Shown here: in pieces, positions 29,497 to 40,367 of the stretch | How the letters are laid out: every line of letters starts with the position of its first letter | How positions within the stretch are numbered: position 1 is the stretch's first letter | From: a bacterium | Lineage (GTDB): Bacteria > Bacteroidota > Ignavibacteria > Kapaibacteriales > UBA2268 | Direction: 5' to 3' | Length of the DNA stretch: 64,000 bases | Assembly (NCBI GenBank): GCA_030431515.1 | Contig: JAUIIX010000006.1 | Coordinates: 1 to 64,000, forward strand | Position numbers and translations under genes: made by a program | The notes under the pieces: generated by a model | What the model was told of the DNA's origin: nothing | Database searches by the model: none | Seen by the model: the letters and a program-made list of their open reading frames with translations, nothing else

Positions 29497-30279
29497 ATGA
29501 ATTTGATAGCACAAATACACTGGGGTATATCTCCAGAAATATTTTCTTTTAGTTTTCTTACTCTTCGATGGTATGGACTTCTCTTTGCGGCGGGCTTTGT
29601 AGTTGGTTATAGAATTATGGAATGGATTTTCAAAAAAGAGGGTTATGACCATAAATTTTTAGATAATTTAACTATGACAATGGTGCTAAGTACTGTAATC
29701 GGAGCGAGATTAGGACATTGTTTGTTTTATTCTCCTGAATATTATTTATCTAACCCGATAGAAATACTCAAAGTATGGGAAGGTGGACTTGCGAGTCATG
29801 GTGCAGCTTTTGGAATTATTTTAGGATTGTTTATATTTGTAAAACGATTTTCGCAATTTTCTTTTATTTGGATATTGGATAGGATAGTAATTACAATTGC
29901 TCTTGCTGGTATGTTTATTAGGTTAGGCAATCTGATGAATTCAGAAATTTTGGGTATTCCGAGTGATATGCCTTGGGCTTTTGTTTTTGAAAACATTGAT
30001 AATATTCCGAGACATCCAGCCCAGTTGTATGAGTCAATTGCTTATTTGTTTATTTTTATATTTCTGTTTTTTAAATATAAGGCAAAAAAAGCAGAGATTA
30101 AAAGTGGCTTTTTATTTGGATCTTTTTTAATTGGTGTATTCGGAGCTAGATTTATTTTAGAATATTTTAAAGAGAATCAAGTTGCTTTTGAAGAAACTAT
30201 GCTATTAAATATGGGGCAAATCCTAAGTATCCCTTTTGTTTTAATTGGTCTTTATTTTGTGTTTATATATAAAAAGTAA
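29497..30279 (+). CDS. lgt: Prolipoprotein diacylglyceryl transferase
   Basis: This is an inner-membrane enzyme that attaches diacylglycerol to the lipobox Cys of prolipoproteins, the first lipoprotein maturation step. At 260 aa it has about seven membrane helices. Key segments are present: GGLASHGAAFGIILG (essential His), RLGNLMNSEILG (the Lgt signature with Arg/Asn/Glu) and HPAQLYES. It is followed 13 bp later by the M43 protease gene. Confidence 0.95.
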   Translation: MNLIAQIHWGISPEIFSFSFLTLRWYGLLFAAGFVVGYRIMEWIFKKEGYDHKFLDNLTMTMVLSTVIGARLGHCLFYSPEYYLSNPIEILKVWEGGLASHGAAFGIILGLFIFVKRFSQFSFIWILDRIVITIALAGMFIRLGNLMNSEILGIPSDMPWAFVFENIDNIPRHPAQLYESIAYLFIFIFLFFKYKAKKAEIKSGFLFGSFLIGVFGARFILEYFKENQVAFEETMLLNMGQILSIPFVLIGLYFVFIYKK

Positions 30280-30292
30280 TAAAGGAGTTATT

Positions 30293-31531
30293 ATGAGAAC
30301 TATCTTTTTAGTTATTATTGCTATGACATTAAATGTATTCAATGCTTTTGCTGATGAGGTGAATTTAGAGAATTGTATTAACCATATTGACATAATAAAC
30401 AAAAGTGCTGAATCAAGACTTGAATTTGAAAGACTTGAAAAATTAACAGAAGAGTTTATTAAATCAAATAAAATAACTGAAGATAAGGAATATATAATTC
30501 CAGTTGTGTTTCATGTATTTGGAACTGATTTTGCAGGTAAGGAAGTAAATTTGGATATTATTAAATCTGCACTAAATCACACGAATAATGACTTTAATGG
30601 ATTAAACAAAGATTATGAAACTTCTGACCCAAATTTTGATGAAGTAAAAAGTAAATTAAAAATTAAATTTGAATTAGCGAAGATAGATCCCGATGGAAAT
30701 CCTACCAATGGTGTTACTTTTCATGATCCTGTTGCTGGATTAGCTAATGATAATTCTAATATAAATGCTATAGTTTCTAATGTATCTTGGGATAATTTTT
30801 CTTATATGAATGTATTTATCACTTTAGATTTGTTTGGAGATGGAGTAGAAAACCAATCAGGTTTTGCTTATTACCCAAATAATTCTATGAGTAATTCTGG
30901 GTTAGCAAGAGTAGTTTATAATGGTAGATACTTATTAGGTAATACTAATGATAAGTTTGCTTCAGTATTGACACATGAATTTGGTCATTGGTTAAATTTG
31001 TTTCACACTTTTACCGGTGGTTGTACTTATCCAAATGATTATGTAGATGATACACCTCCTGTGGACAAAGCATATATGGGTTGCCCAGCTATTAATTGTG
31101 AGAACAATCCAATTAATGCAGAAAATTTTATGGATTACAATTCACAATGTTACTCAATGTTTACATCTGGACAAATTGATAGAATGAAAGCGGCTTTAGA
31201 ATTTGATTCAAGAAAAACATTATGGCAAGAAGATAATTTGATTAAAGTAGGTTTAGATGTTAATAATAGTGTTGATTTGTATGAAAATGATGTAGTTGTA
31301 TTTCCAAACCCAGTAACTAATGGCGAATTTAATATAAACAACTATAATAATAATTTAATTATTGATGAAATTAGTTTGTATGATATGTTAGGTAACAATA
31401 TTGCAAGCTATAAAAGTGTAAACCTATTAAAAACAATAGATGTCTCTAAATTAGAATCAGGGGTATATGTAGTTAGAATGAATTCAAACTACGGAATAAT
31501 TACAAAAAAGTTATTAATTCAAAAAAAATAA
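30293..31531 (+). CDS. M43-type zinc metalloprotease with T9SS sorting domain
   Basis: This is a secreted protease. The ATG at 30293 follows AAGGAG and gives a clean signal peptide (MRTIFLVIIAMTLNVFNAFA); the ORF-track start lies inside lgt. The catalytic zinc site HEFGHWLNLFH (HExxHxxGxxH-like, with Asn in place of Gly) lies mid-protein, with a Met-turn in MDYNSQCYSMFT and Cys pairs as in pappalysin-type proteases. The C-terminal 75 residues (VFPNPVTNGEFNI ... LESGVYVVRMNSNYGIITKKLLIQK) are a type A T9SS sorting domain, so the protein should cross the outer membrane by that route and may be attached to the surface. It is 412 aa. Confidence 0.9.
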   Translation: MRTIFLVIIAMTLNVFNAFADEVNLENCINHIDIINKSAESRLEFERLEKLTEEFIKSNKITEDKEYIIPVVFHVFGTDFAGKEVNLDIIKSALNHTNNDFNGLNKDYETSDPNFDEVKSKLKIKFELAKIDPDGNPTNGVTFHDPVAGLANDNSNINAIVSNVSWDNFSYMNVFITLDLFGDGVENQSGFAYYPNNSMSNSGLARVVYNGRYLLGNTNDKFASVLTHEFGHWLNLFHTFTGGCTYPNDYVDDTPPVDKAYMGCPAINCENNPINAENFMDYNSQCYSMFTSGQIDRMKAALEFDSRKTLWQEDNLIKVGLDVNNSVDLYENDVVVFPNPVTNGEFNINNYNNNLIIDEISLYDMLGNNIASYKSVNLLKTIDVSKLESGVYVVRMNSNYGIITKKLLIQKK

Positions 31532-31752
31532 TTTGGAATTTAATAATTAATATGTTAATTTAGAGTTAGTATTTTTTCAATTAATAAATAAAAAGTGCCT
31601 ATTGACAATATTTTTACTTTATTTTTCTAAGCTTTTTAAGCTGAACTAAAAAAAATTTGCATTTAAGAAAAAAAGTTTTTAAATTGGAAATTCTGAAAAA
31701 ATAATTTCAGGACTTTTAAAAATTAATTACACTCGAAAAATAAAGGTGATAT

Positions 31753-34041
31753 ATGTCTGGTGGTGGTGCTGGTAAGGTATATTTCGTATTATATCTTGCC
31801 GTTGTATTAGAGCTTTTAATTATTATCGTTGAGCGTGACGAAGCTGAAGAACATCTGCACGCAAAGCAGAAAGAAACTATGAAGATTGTTCAGAGTATTC
31901 TTTCTCAACTTCAAGCAGGTTCGGGTACCGAGGGTATTAACACAAGACCTCAAGATGAAATTACAATTCCACCTTCTGGAATTGACTTCAAAGAAGTAAT
32001 GGGTACTGATATTAAGACAAGTAGAAAGTATGTAATCGAAGTTGGTGTTACAGATGTTGCTTCTGACCTAAAAAAGAAGGAAGGTGAAACACCTGATGAA
32101 TTTAACGAAAGACTACATAAGTTAATTCGACTTGCTAATGTTCAGGAACTTGAATATCAAATATTCTTTAATCCGAGCAAAGATCCACTTAACCCACCTA
32201 CATTTCCAAGTGAAAAATACTTCGATGAGAATAATATTGAAGTAATGAAGATGAATCCTGGTGACAAAATGGAAACTACTAATGGCGAAGTTTGGACTTT
32301 TAAAGGTGCCAAAAAACTCGTTATGGATATTGAACCTACATTTAATAAAGTAAATAAAGATAAACTAAAATCTGACCCTTTAGATCCTGTATATAAAGCT
32401 CCAATTATTGTTGGTGAAAAATTTGTGCCGTCTGAAATTAAAGAAGATAGTACTTTTTATTTCTCTTCTAATAGAGTGATTGATGCAGATGGTAAAAGTG
32501 TAGTTAAAAATGGTAAAGAAGATTCTAAGTTAAAAAGAGCATTCGTTGTATATTTTGAACCTCCTGCTGAAGAAGGTTGGTATAAACTTAGATTCTATTC
32601 AAAAACTAATAGAATTTTGGGTATTGCAGCTGATGCTAAAGCCGAGGAATTAACTGATAATATGACAGTTAATATTGGTACTGTACAGTTGAAAGTTAAA
32701 GACTTGCAGAAAGTATCTAAAGAGTTAGAAATTGAATTAGATAAATTCAAATTACCAAAACAATCTGACCTATTGGCTAGTGCTGATGGTTCTGATAATT
32801 TTGATGATATGATTGAAGCAAGTAAAAAACTTGCTGAAGATGAATTAGATTATATACAAGTTAGTACTAAAATAGAATTATATGGATATATCATTAGATT
32901 ATTAACACCAGGTAAATCTGTTTATTTCCCTCAAAATAGTAATTCAATTGAATTTGATATTAGGGTATTAACTCCTCAGCCGAAAATTGCTGATGCTGTG
33001 ATTGCTATGGCAGATGAAATTAACTATTTTGATGCTTTACCTCCTACTTTTAAAATGTCTTTATCCCCTTACCAAGGTGACCAGACAATAAATAAATTGA
33101 ATATTACTGCTGAAAGTGCTTCGGGAGAAGTTTATACAAAAAGTGACTTCGATATTCAATTAGAAAAATCATATAGAGATAAAACACTAAAAGTTGGTGA
33201 ACAGGTTGAGTATGTAATAAAGTTTAAAAATAATTTACCTCCTGTTAATGGTGATGTTAAATCTTATGATTTAACAGTAGAGTATAATAGCGGAAATAGT
33301 GAACAAAGTAAATCATACAAAAAAGGCAGACTTAATTTATTTAAGACAAAAGATGATGAAAATATTAAAACATTACAAGGAAGAATTTTCTTCTATTCTG
33401 GTGAACCATTTCGTTATAATTTTACCCCAACATCAGGAGGAAAAATACCTGCAAGTCAATTTAGATCTTACATACACTTAGATGGCTCCCAAAAAATTGA
33501 TAGTATTGTAGGGTTAAATACAGAAAAAGCAGAATGGTTATTACATTGTAACAATAAGTCTTATGATTATTGGGTTAATTGGATTGATCCTGTAACTAAT
33601 AAAAAAATTGAAGTCTTTCCACGTAAAACCTATGAAATACCATTAGAAAAGCCTTACATTGATGTTAGTGGTATGAGTATAAGTAATCCAATCGGAGAAA
33701 AATCATTTACAATAAATATTAAAGGGATAACTGCTTTAGCTCCTAGTGTATTTGACTCTAAAAATTGCTCTTTAATTTTAAGTGCTGATGAAGAAGTTGT
33801 TATTGTAAATAACTCTCCTACTTTAAAAAATATAAAGGCTTCAATATCTTTAGAAGGAGAAGAAATTCAATTAAAATTAAGAACAACAGGAACTCCGGTC
33901 AAAGGAATAATACAAGGAGATATAACTCTAAGAATAAAAATTATTGCAAGGCAGAGTGATGGTTTAATTAGTGTTAGTGAGGAAGAAATATTTGTGCCTA
34001 TTTACAAAAAAATAGAAAATAAAAATCAATTAGGATTTTAA
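31753..34041 (+). CDS. GldM/PorM-like single-pass periplasmic protein (tentative)
   Basis: The 762-aa protein begins with a Gly-rich MSGGGAGK, one strong membrane helix at residues about 9-26 (VYFVLYLAVVLELLIIIV), then a charged helical stretch and a long beta-rich periplasmic region. This is the topology of GldM/PorM, the inner-membrane spine of the T9SS motor, but it is longer than the usual 500-aa GldM and I cannot confirm homology by eye. It heads a same-strand run with two predicted outer-membrane proteins, 10-11 bp apart. A trans-envelope role is inferred from topology and context. Confidence 0.55.
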   Translation: MSGGGAGKVYFVLYLAVVLELLIIIVERDEAEEHLHAKQKETMKIVQSILSQLQAGSGTEGINTRPQDEITIPPSGIDFKEVMGTDIKTSRKYVIEVGVTDVASDLKKKEGETPDEFNERLHKLIRLANVQELEYQIFFNPSKDPLNPPTFPSEKYFDENNIEVMKMNPGDKMETTNGEVWTFKGAKKLVMDIEPTFNKVNKDKLKSDPLDPVYKAPIIVGEKFVPSEIKEDSTFYFSSNRVIDADGKSVVKNGKEDSKLKRAFVVYFEPPAEEGWYKLRFYSKTNRILGIAADAKAEELTDNMTVNIGTVQLKVKDLQKVSKELEIELDKFKLPKQSDLLASADGSDNFDDMIEASKKLAEDELDYIQVSTKIELYGYIIRLLTPGKSVYFPQNSNSIEFDIRVLTPQPKIADAVIAMADEINYFDALPPTFKMSLSPYQGDQTINKLNITAESASGEVYTKSDFDIQLEKSYRDKTLKVGEQVEYVIKFKNNLPPVNGDVKSYDLTVEYNSGNSEQSKSYKKGRLNLFKTKDDENIKTLQGRIFFYSGEPFRYNFTPTSGGKIPASQFRSYIHLDGSQKIDSIVGLNTEKAEWLLHCNNKSYDYWVNWIDPVTNKKIEVFPRKTYEIPLEKPYIDVSGMSISNPIGEKSFTINIKGITALAPSVFDSKNCSLILSADEEVVIVNNSPTLKNIKASISLEGEEIQLKLRTTGTPVKGIIQGDITLRIKIIARQSDGLISVSEEEIFVPIYKKIENKNQLGF

Positions 34042-34051
34042 GGAGAAACAA

Positions 34052-35863
34052 ATGAAAATAATAAGTATTTTGGTAATATGTAGTATGTACGTTTTTTCAC
34101 AGTCAAATGACCATGATATTAAAAACAGGTTACAACATTTTAAAAATTATAGATTTGGAAATATACTTTTATATGAAATGAGTGATTTGGGGGATGATTT
34201 TAAAAAAATCGTGGATGAAAATAATAAGTCAAAGGAAGAATTAAACGAAGAAGATAATTCAAGTTTTGTTAACATATCTGATCAGGTAAAAGAATTTGTA
34301 AAGCTAAATGCTAGCAGATATAAAGTTGCAAGGGATATGTTAAGCCAATTGACAAGAAATAGAATTAACGATATACCAGATTTGAAAACTTTACAAGCTT
34401 TAATTGATTCTTATTCTAGAAAAAAAGAGGTTGACAAAGAACAAAGATTGTATGTTGTATTAAGAAATTCTGATGACTTAGATATTGAAAATAAAATAAT
34501 TGCTGTGATTTATAGAAGTGAAAATCCAAATTTCTTTATCGATGAAGATAATCAAAGAATAGAAAATTTACTATCAAACTTAGACAAGAAAAGTAATATA
34601 TATTTAAAATCTGATTTAGAAAATTTAGAAATAGCAGAAGTTGCTAAGTATAATGCTAAAAATGCTTTAGATTTTATCAAGAATGGGATAATTCAAGAGT
34701 ATTATGTTAATAAGACATTAGATGCTAAAGCTATTGGTCAGGATTATGTTTATTTTAAACCTATTGTAGGAAATTCTTCACCGTTAATTGATTATAGTCT
34801 TTTTGGTGTTAGCGGTAAGGATATTCAAAAATTTAAAAGAATCTCACATGGAGAACCACAAAAATATATTGGAGTTAATCAAGAGTTATTACTTTCTCCA
34901 GATATAGTTAGATGGACAATGTATCCGGAACCAAAATTTAAAGAAATAGAAATTTACAAATTAGATGTTGATGGTATCGAGATGATGGATGATGATGGGA
35001 ATTTAATTATTGAACGTACTGAAAGAGTTGTAGACTCCAATTTTATTACTAATGACTTACTCCCATTAATTGGATTTGAATTAAAGTATGGTGCTGATGA
35101 CATAAATATGCCATCATTTGTAAGTGATAGAATGAATTTCTCTGTATTATGGAGTAAAGTTAAATTAGGTGTTATCCTTCCTACTTCAGGATGGGCTGTG
35201 CTTCAAGAAGACTTATTCAGTATTGATAGAAAATTAACTCATGGTGGATTTGGTATTGCAGGTGAGTTTGATTTTGACTTGCCAATTATACCAAAATCTG
35301 ATGTATTTAGATTGTCATTTGGTTATACTTTTGGTGATGCAGTTGCAGCTCCTTACGGTTCAGAAAGTATTGGGAACAATTTAAAAAAAGATCCCCTGTT
35401 AAATCAAAATTTAGTTAATGACCCTAGAAATGTTGACTATCTTTTAAGATATAATACAACATTACTTTATACTTTTGGATTAGATATAGACAAAGATTAC
35501 TTGTTAAGATTTGGTATAGGAGGATCTATATACACTATGGAAGAATGGAAACATGATATAATTAGAAATGATGCACAAGAAATAATTGATAGTAAATTTA
35601 TAAATAATAGCACAGAAGCAGTTGGTGGTATATCAGGAAAAGTTGATTTTATGGTTAAAAATAACTCAACTCCTTATGGTGCGTCGATGAATTATTTTGA
35701 TGAAACAATTAACCTTAATTTATTTGTACAATTTCCTGTTGTAGAAAATATGCTTTACTTAAAACTTAGAGCAAATGGAAATGTGCTTTTAAGAGAAAAT
35801 CAAAGACCTTGGGAAATTGGGTCTTTCTTTATGCCTATGGCTAACATTATTTATGTATTTTAA
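34052..35863 (+). CDS. Predicted outer-membrane protein of the GldM-like cluster
   Basis: The 603-aa protein starts with a signal peptide (MKIISILVICSMYVFSQ). The N-terminal half is charged and helical. The C-terminal half has alternating amphipathic strands (GGFGIAGEFDFDLP, FRLSFGYTFGDAV, YLLRFGIGGSIYTM, LYLKLRANGNVLL) and ends in an aromatic residue (NIIYVF), a signature of outer-membrane barrels. I do not recognise a family. It follows the GldM-like gene by 10 bp. Confidence 0.65.
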   Translation: MKIISILVICSMYVFSQSNDHDIKNRLQHFKNYRFGNILLYEMSDLGDDFKKIVDENNKSKEELNEEDNSSFVNISDQVKEFVKLNASRYKVARDMLSQLTRNRINDIPDLKTLQALIDSYSRKKEVDKEQRLYVVLRNSDDLDIENKIIAVIYRSENPNFFIDEDNQRIENLLSNLDKKSNIYLKSDLENLEIAEVAKYNAKNALDFIKNGIIQEYYVNKTLDAKAIGQDYVYFKPIVGNSSPLIDYSLFGVSGKDIQKFKRISHGEPQKYIGVNQELLLSPDIVRWTMYPEPKFKEIEIYKLDVDGIEMMDDDGNLIIERTERVVDSNFITNDLLPLIGFELKYGADDINMPSFVSDRMNFSVLWSKVKLGVILPTSGWAVLQEDLFSIDRKLTHGGFGIAGEFDFDLPIIPKSDVFRLSFGYTFGDAVAAPYGSESIGNNLKKDPLLNQNLVNDPRNVDYLLRYNTTLLYTFGLDIDKDYLLRFGIGGSIYTMEEWKHDIIRNDAQEIIDSKFINNSTEAVGGISGKVDFMVKNNSTPYGASMNYFDETINLNLFVQFPVVENMLYLKLRANGNVLLRENQRPWEIGSFFMPMANIIYVF

Positions 35864-35874
35864 AAGGAAAAAAG

Positions 35875-37347
35875 ATGAAACTAATAATTTTAATTTTGAT
35901 TTATATATCAATTGGATTAAATGCTCAAAGTATTATTGATGATCTTGATCAGATTGACCCTGAATTAAAAAAATACTTTCCTAGATGGAAAGTAATGGAA
36001 CCTGATTTACAATATCAAATATATCAATATTTTAATTTAACATTTAATCAAAATGAAAAGTTAGATATCCAAAATATTGAAGTATTGGCTGTTCCTAGAA
36101 CCAAAAGACAAATATATGGGAAAGCAAAATATGAAATATTATTAGTCAGTTGCGGTGAAGTTTCTATATCAGGAAGTAGATTTGTAAAAGATTTAGAGAG
36201 TATTTATAATATATTAGCAGGAGATATATATTCTAAAAATGCATTTAGATACAATAATCCAAATAATCCTACAAGCACAAGCTCTGATGAAATTAGGAAT
36301 TATGCATTTAAGGATATTCCAGTACAGGCACCAGTTAGACCGGATCAAGGTGCTGCAATTCGTGATTATCTAAACCCAACAAATGTTAACCAAGCTTTAA
36401 CATTATCTTTGTATGACCAAACTTTAAAAATTGGTGAAACAGGATTTTGGATTCAAAATAAAATAGGTAATGATCAAATTGGTTATCCTTATTATACTGC
36501 TGGTGAAAATAAAGTGATTTTGAAGAGACCATTATATATCAATAATGATCCTGCAACAAATAAGAATACTCCTTATTTAATTAATGCTTATTTAGGAGCA
36601 TCTTATAAAATAACAACTGGTTTAGAAGGTAGTTCTAGTATTTTCTCTTGGTTACCATCAAGAAAATTAAACACTGATCCAGGTGGGAAATTAATATTTG
36701 GAATGGATGTACACATGCCATTTCACCCTGAAGCAGGTATTCATATAAATATTGAAGCTCCAATTAATTCAAGTGATGATTTAGCAATTGATCCATTAAA
36801 ATTTGGTCAGACTTCAATGAGACCAGGAGTTGACTTTAGAAGAACAGATATAAGAAATGGTGATTCTACTTTTATACCAAGTGGAGTAATGCCAATTTTA
36901 CAAACAACAGGACAAATCACAGCTTTCTATAATCTTTGGTTAAATAGTAAAAAAGCTGAAAATTATTTCAGATTTGACTTGGGTGTTTCTTACAATGAAG
37001 TAAGAGAATACATGTATTATACTGAAGAAGTAGATGTAAATGGTGATAATGTACCTGAATATGTTTACAAAAATATGACTACTAATGCAGAAGGATTAAC
37101 TTTATATCATCCTGATGAATTTGCAGATTGGTTATTTGCAAAAGTAGAATATAGAAATCAAGCAGTTTTTCCTTTTAGTGTTAGTTTGCAATATTCTAAT
37201 CAAATCATGTTAGCAAGAGCATATATGCCGTTGTTTGGTGATTGGTTATTATTAGAAGCAAAATATGCTACACCAATGAGGGATGCTTATGAATATGAAA
37301 TAGAAAACTTCTTTATCATATCACCAGTTATTAGAATTACAATATAA
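35875..37347 (+). CDS. Predicted outer-membrane or periplasmic protein of the GldM-like cluster
   Basis: The 490-aa protein has a signal peptide (MKLIILILIYISIGLNAQ), then IIDDLDQIDPELKKYFPRWKVMEPDLQYQIYQYF, a short helical domain, and a long strand-rich region ending FFIISPVIRITI. The C-terminus alternates hydrophobic residues like a barrel strand. The family is unknown. It is the third gene of the run and is followed by a strong terminator, so the first three genes form one transcript. Confidence 0.62.
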   Translation: MKLIILILIYISIGLNAQSIIDDLDQIDPELKKYFPRWKVMEPDLQYQIYQYFNLTFNQNEKLDIQNIEVLAVPRTKRQIYGKAKYEILLVSCGEVSISGSRFVKDLESIYNILAGDIYSKNAFRYNNPNNPTSTSSDEIRNYAFKDIPVQAPVRPDQGAAIRDYLNPTNVNQALTLSLYDQTLKIGETGFWIQNKIGNDQIGYPYYTAGENKVILKRPLYINNDPATNKNTPYLINAYLGASYKITTGLEGSSSIFSWLPSRKLNTDPGGKLIFGMDVHMPFHPEAGIHINIEAPINSSDDLAIDPLKFGQTSMRPGVDFRRTDIRNGDSTFIPSGVMPILQTTGQITAFYNLWLNSKKAENYFRFDLGVSYNEVREYMYYTEEVDVNGDNVPEYVYKNMTTNAEGLTLYHPDEFADWLFAKVEYRNQAVFPFSVSLQYSNQIMLARAYMPLFGDWLLLEAKYATPMRDAYEYEIENFFIISPVIRITI

Positions 37348-37369
37348 TTTCTAATTACTAAAATTTAAT

Positions 37370-37408
37370 CCCTCTATCAACTATTATGTTGTTAGAGGGC
37401 TTTTTTTT
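37370..37408 (+). terminator. Terminator after the GldM-like operon
   Basis: CCCTCTATCAAC-TATTAT-GTTGTTAGAGGG is followed by C and eight Ts. It separates the three-gene run from the VWA-OmpA gene, whose ATG lies only 18 bp past the T-run. Confidence 0.9.
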
Positions 37409-37425
37409 ATAATATATACTTTGTT

Positions 37426-38742
37426 ATGTTTAAATTATTTCTTTTAATAGTATTAATTTCAATATCGCTAATTGCACAAACTGAACTTGATAGTTCTAAG
37501 TATAATGCCAAGCAACTTTTAGATCAAGCTAAGGTACAAGCTGATAAAAAAGAAATTAAAATGACAATTAGAAATGTAGATATTACTAATTACCCAATTA
37601 TTAAATTAATAGTAGAAGCGTATAATATTTATGGTGAGCCATTAGATACTCTTTTACCAGAAAAAGTAAATGTAGTAGAAAATGGTATAACTAAAGATGT
37701 AATATCAATTGAAAAAATATCAATTGACGAAAGAGTCCCAGTTGATTTTACATTTTTAATAGACCAAACTGGATCTATGCAATCATATATTGATGCTATT
37801 AGAAAACAAATGTTTTCATTTACTAACTTGATAAAGGGTAGAGGTATTGATTATACTTTGAGTTTAGTAGTATTTTCTGATTATATAGATGCAATTGAAC
37901 AACCAACTGAAAATGTAAATGAATTTACTTCTTGGTTATCTGATATTAAAGCTAAAGGTGGTGGAGATGTTAAGGAAAATGCACTTGAAGCTTTCCAAAA
38001 AGCAATTGATAAAATAAAATATAGACCATCAGCAAATAAAGTAATTGTATTAGTTACAGATGCCCCTTATCATCAAAGAGGTGAAAAAGGAATTGGAACT
38101 ACAGACCAAACTACTGAAAGCATAATTAAATTACTAAAAGATAATGAGGTTCGTGTATTTACTATTACACCTCCATATTTAGATGAGTATAAACAAATAT
38201 CTGAATCTACAAGAGGTAATACTTATGATATGGATTATCCTTTTAAGGCAATTTTAAATAACTTTTCTAATCAGTTGACAAATTTATATGCTATAAAATA
38301 TAAAACAACTAAAGCAGCAATTCCAGATTCGATTGATATTTCTTTATTTAATGAAAAGAAAAAATTATTAACTCAAAAAACAATTCCAATAGTTGAGTTA
38401 GGTAGAAAATTAATTATTCAAGATTTACTTTTTAAATTAGGAAAAGCTGAAATACCTGAAAGTGCTCCTCAACTTGAAGTATTAGTTGAGTTTATGAAAA
38501 ATAGACAAAACGTTACAATAATGATTGAAGGGCATACAGATGCAATAGGATCTTATGCTGTCAATGATAGGTTGTCCAAAGAAAGAGCAGATGTTGTAAA
38601 GGATTATTTAATACAAAACGGTATTGACAAAAACAGAATAAAAACAATGGGTTATGGAGAAAGAAAACCTATTGCTTCAAATAATACAGAGTTTGGAAGA
38701 AAATTAAATAGAAGAACAGAGATTGTAATAATATCAAAATAA
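37426..38742 (+). CDS. VWA-OmpA fusion protein
   Basis: The 438-aa secreted protein has a signal peptide ([18 protein letters not shown]) and an N-terminal beta domain (residues about 45-100). A von Willebrand factor A domain spans about 105-285 with an intact MIDAS start DQTGSMQS. An OmpA-type peptidoglycan-binding domain lies in the last 115 residues ([22 protein letters not shown] ... [27 protein letters not shown]). It can tether a metal-dependent ligand-binding module to the cell wall. It sits immediately after the GldM-like operon, which suggests a shared envelope structure. Confidence 0.85.
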   Translation: MFKLFLLIVLISISLIAQTELDSSKYNAKQLLDQAKVQADKKEIKMTIRNVDITNYPIIKLIVEAYNIYGEPLDTLLPEKVNVVENGITKDVISIEKISIDERVPVDFTFLIDQTGSMQSYIDAIRKQMFSFTNLIKGRGIDYTLSLVVFSDYIDAIEQPTENVNEFTSWLSDIKAKGGGDVKENALEAFQKAIDKIKYRPSANKVIVLVTDAPYHQRGEKGIGTTDQTTESIIKLLKDNEVRVFTITPPYLDEYKQISESTRGNTYDMDYPFKAILNNFSNQLTNLYAIKYKTTKAAIPDSIDISLFNEKKKLLTQKTIPIVELGRKLIIQDLLFKLGKAEIPESAPQLEVLVEFMKNRQNVTIMIEGHTDAIGSYAVNDRLSKERADVVKDYLIQNGIDKNRIKTMGYGERKPIASNNTEFGRKLNRRTEIVIISK

Positions 38743-38759
38743 TAAATTGTAGGAAATTT

Positions 38760-40316
38760 ATGTCGAAATCTATTGATGCTAAAATAGAAAAATTAAAAAT
38801 TATAAAAGAAAAAGCAAGATTAGGTGGTGGAAAAGATAGAATTGAAGCTCAGCATAAGAAAGGTAAATTAACGGCAAGAGAAAGAATTGATTTACTTGCT
38901 GATAAAGGAACATTTACTGAGATAGATATGCTAGCACATCACCATTCAACAAGTTTTGGTTTAGATAAAGTAAAACCACTTGGTGATGGAGTAGTTACTG
39001 GATATGCTTATATAGATGGAACTAAATCATTTATATTTTCACAAGATTTTACTGTTTTAGGTGGTTCTTTAGCAGAGCAACATGGTCGTAAAATAGTGAA
39101 GATTATGGAGCATGCGATGAAACTTGGTACTCCACTGATTGGATTAAATGATTCTGGAGGTGCAAGAGTACAAGAAGGTGTTATTTCTTTGGGTGCTTAT
39201 GCAGATATATTTTTATTGAATACCTTAGCATCTGGAGTTATTCCTCAAATATCTGTAATTATGGGACCTTGTGCCGGTGGTGCTGTTTACTCGCCTGCAA
39301 TTACTGATTTTGTTATAATGGTCAAGAATACTTCTTACATGTTTGTAACAGGCCCTAAAGTAGTAAAAACTGTAACTCACGAAGAGTTGACTGCTGAAGA
39401 TTTAGGTGGTGCATCTGTACATGCTGGTAAATCAGGTGTAGCACACTTTGTAGCTGAAAATGATATGCAAGCACTTGAATTAGTTAAAAAATTATTGACT
39501 TTCATCCCTTCAAATAATAAAGAAGAAGCACCTTTTGTACCGAATAATGATCCTACAGATAGGTTGAATGATGACTTAACACACATTATACCTGAAAATT
39601 CAAATATGCCTTATGATATTAAAGAAGTAATTAAGTCTGTAGCTGACAATCACGATTTTTTAGAAGTGCATAAAGACTACGCTCAAAATATTGTAGTTGG
39701 GTTTATTCATTTAGGTGGTAGATCAGTGGGTGTTGTTGCAAATCAACCAGCTGTTTTGGCTGGGGTTTTAGATATTAATTCTTCTAAAAAAGCTGCAAGA
39801 TTTATTAGATTTTGCGATGCTTTTAATATTCCTTTACTTACTTTTGAAGATGTACCAGGGTTTATGCCAGGAAAGGATCAGGAGTGGGGTGGAATTATAG
39901 CAAATGGAGCTAAATTACTTTATGCATACTGTGAAGCAACAGTTCCAAAAGTAACAGTTATTACTCGTAAAGCGTATGGTGGTGCCTATGATGTGATGAG
40001 TTCAAAGCATATTAGAGGTGATTTCAATTTTGCTTGGCCAACTGCTGAAATGGCTGTTATGGGTGCAAAAGGTGCAGTGGAAATTATATTCAAAAAAGAA
40101 ATTGATGGTGCGGAAGATAAAGAAGCAAAACAACTTGAGTTAGAAGAAATGTATAATGAAAAATTTGCAAATCCATATATTGCTGCATCTTATGGTTATA
40201 TTGATGATGTTTTTGAACCAAAATTTACAAGACAAAGATTGATTGATACTTTTAAAATATTAGAAAATAAAGTTGATACTAATCCTACAAAAAAACATGG
40301 AAATATTCCACTTTAA
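38760..40316 (+). CDS. Acyl-CoA carboxylase, carboxyltransferase (beta) subunit
   Basis: The 518-aa protein belongs to the propionyl-CoA carboxylase beta / methylmalonyl-CoA decarboxylase alpha family, which moves CO2 between carboxybiotin and acyl-CoA. Motifs include [67 protein letters not shown] and [16 protein letters not shown]. No biotin carboxylase or biotin carrier gene is adjacent, so sequence alone does not decide between PccB and MmdA. It lies 17 bp after the VWA-OmpA gene and ends at a bidirectional terminator. Confidence 0.92.
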   Translation: MSKSIDAKIEKLKIIKEKARLGGGKDRIEAQHKKGKLTARERIDLLADKGTFTEIDMLAHHHSTSFGLDKVKPLGDGVVTGYAYIDGTKSFIFSQDFTVLGGSLAEQHGRKIVKIMEHAMKLGTPLIGLNDSGGARVQEGVISLGAYADIFLLNTLASGVIPQISVIMGPCAGGAVYSPAITDFVIMVKNTSYMFVTGPKVVKTVTHEELTAEDLGGASVHAGKSGVAHFVAENDMQALELVKKLLTFIPSNNKEEAPFVPNNDPTDRLNDDLTHIIPENSNMPYDIKEVIKSVADNHDFLEVHKDYAQNIVVGFIHLGGRSVGVVANQPAVLAGVLDINSSKKAARFIRFCDAFNIPLLTFEDVPGFMPGKDQEWGGIIANGAKLLYAYCEATVPKVTVITRKAYGGAYDVMSSKHIRGDFNFAWPTAEMAVMGAKGAVEIIFKKEIDGAEDKEAKQLELEEMYNEKFANPYIAASYGYIDDVFEPKFTRQRLIDTFKILENKVDTNPTKKHGNIPL

Positions 40317-40321
40317 AATAA

Positions 40322-40347
40322 AAAAGGAGTCAAAAATGACTCCTTTT
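40322..40347. terminator. Bidirectional terminator at the end of the glycan locus
   Basis: AAAAGGAGTC-AAAAAT-GACTCCTTTT between the convergent carboxylase (+) and WlbA-type (-) genes. It marks the 3' end of the long polysaccharide operon. Confidence 0.88.
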
Positions 40348-40367
40348 CTTTATTGTATTTTCATATT

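Noticed and set aside
31532-31752. Promoter or leader RNA upstream of the GldM-like gene
   Set aside because: The 220-bp gap is AT-rich with no TTTG/TAnnTTTG pair at the right spacing and no clear structured RNA.
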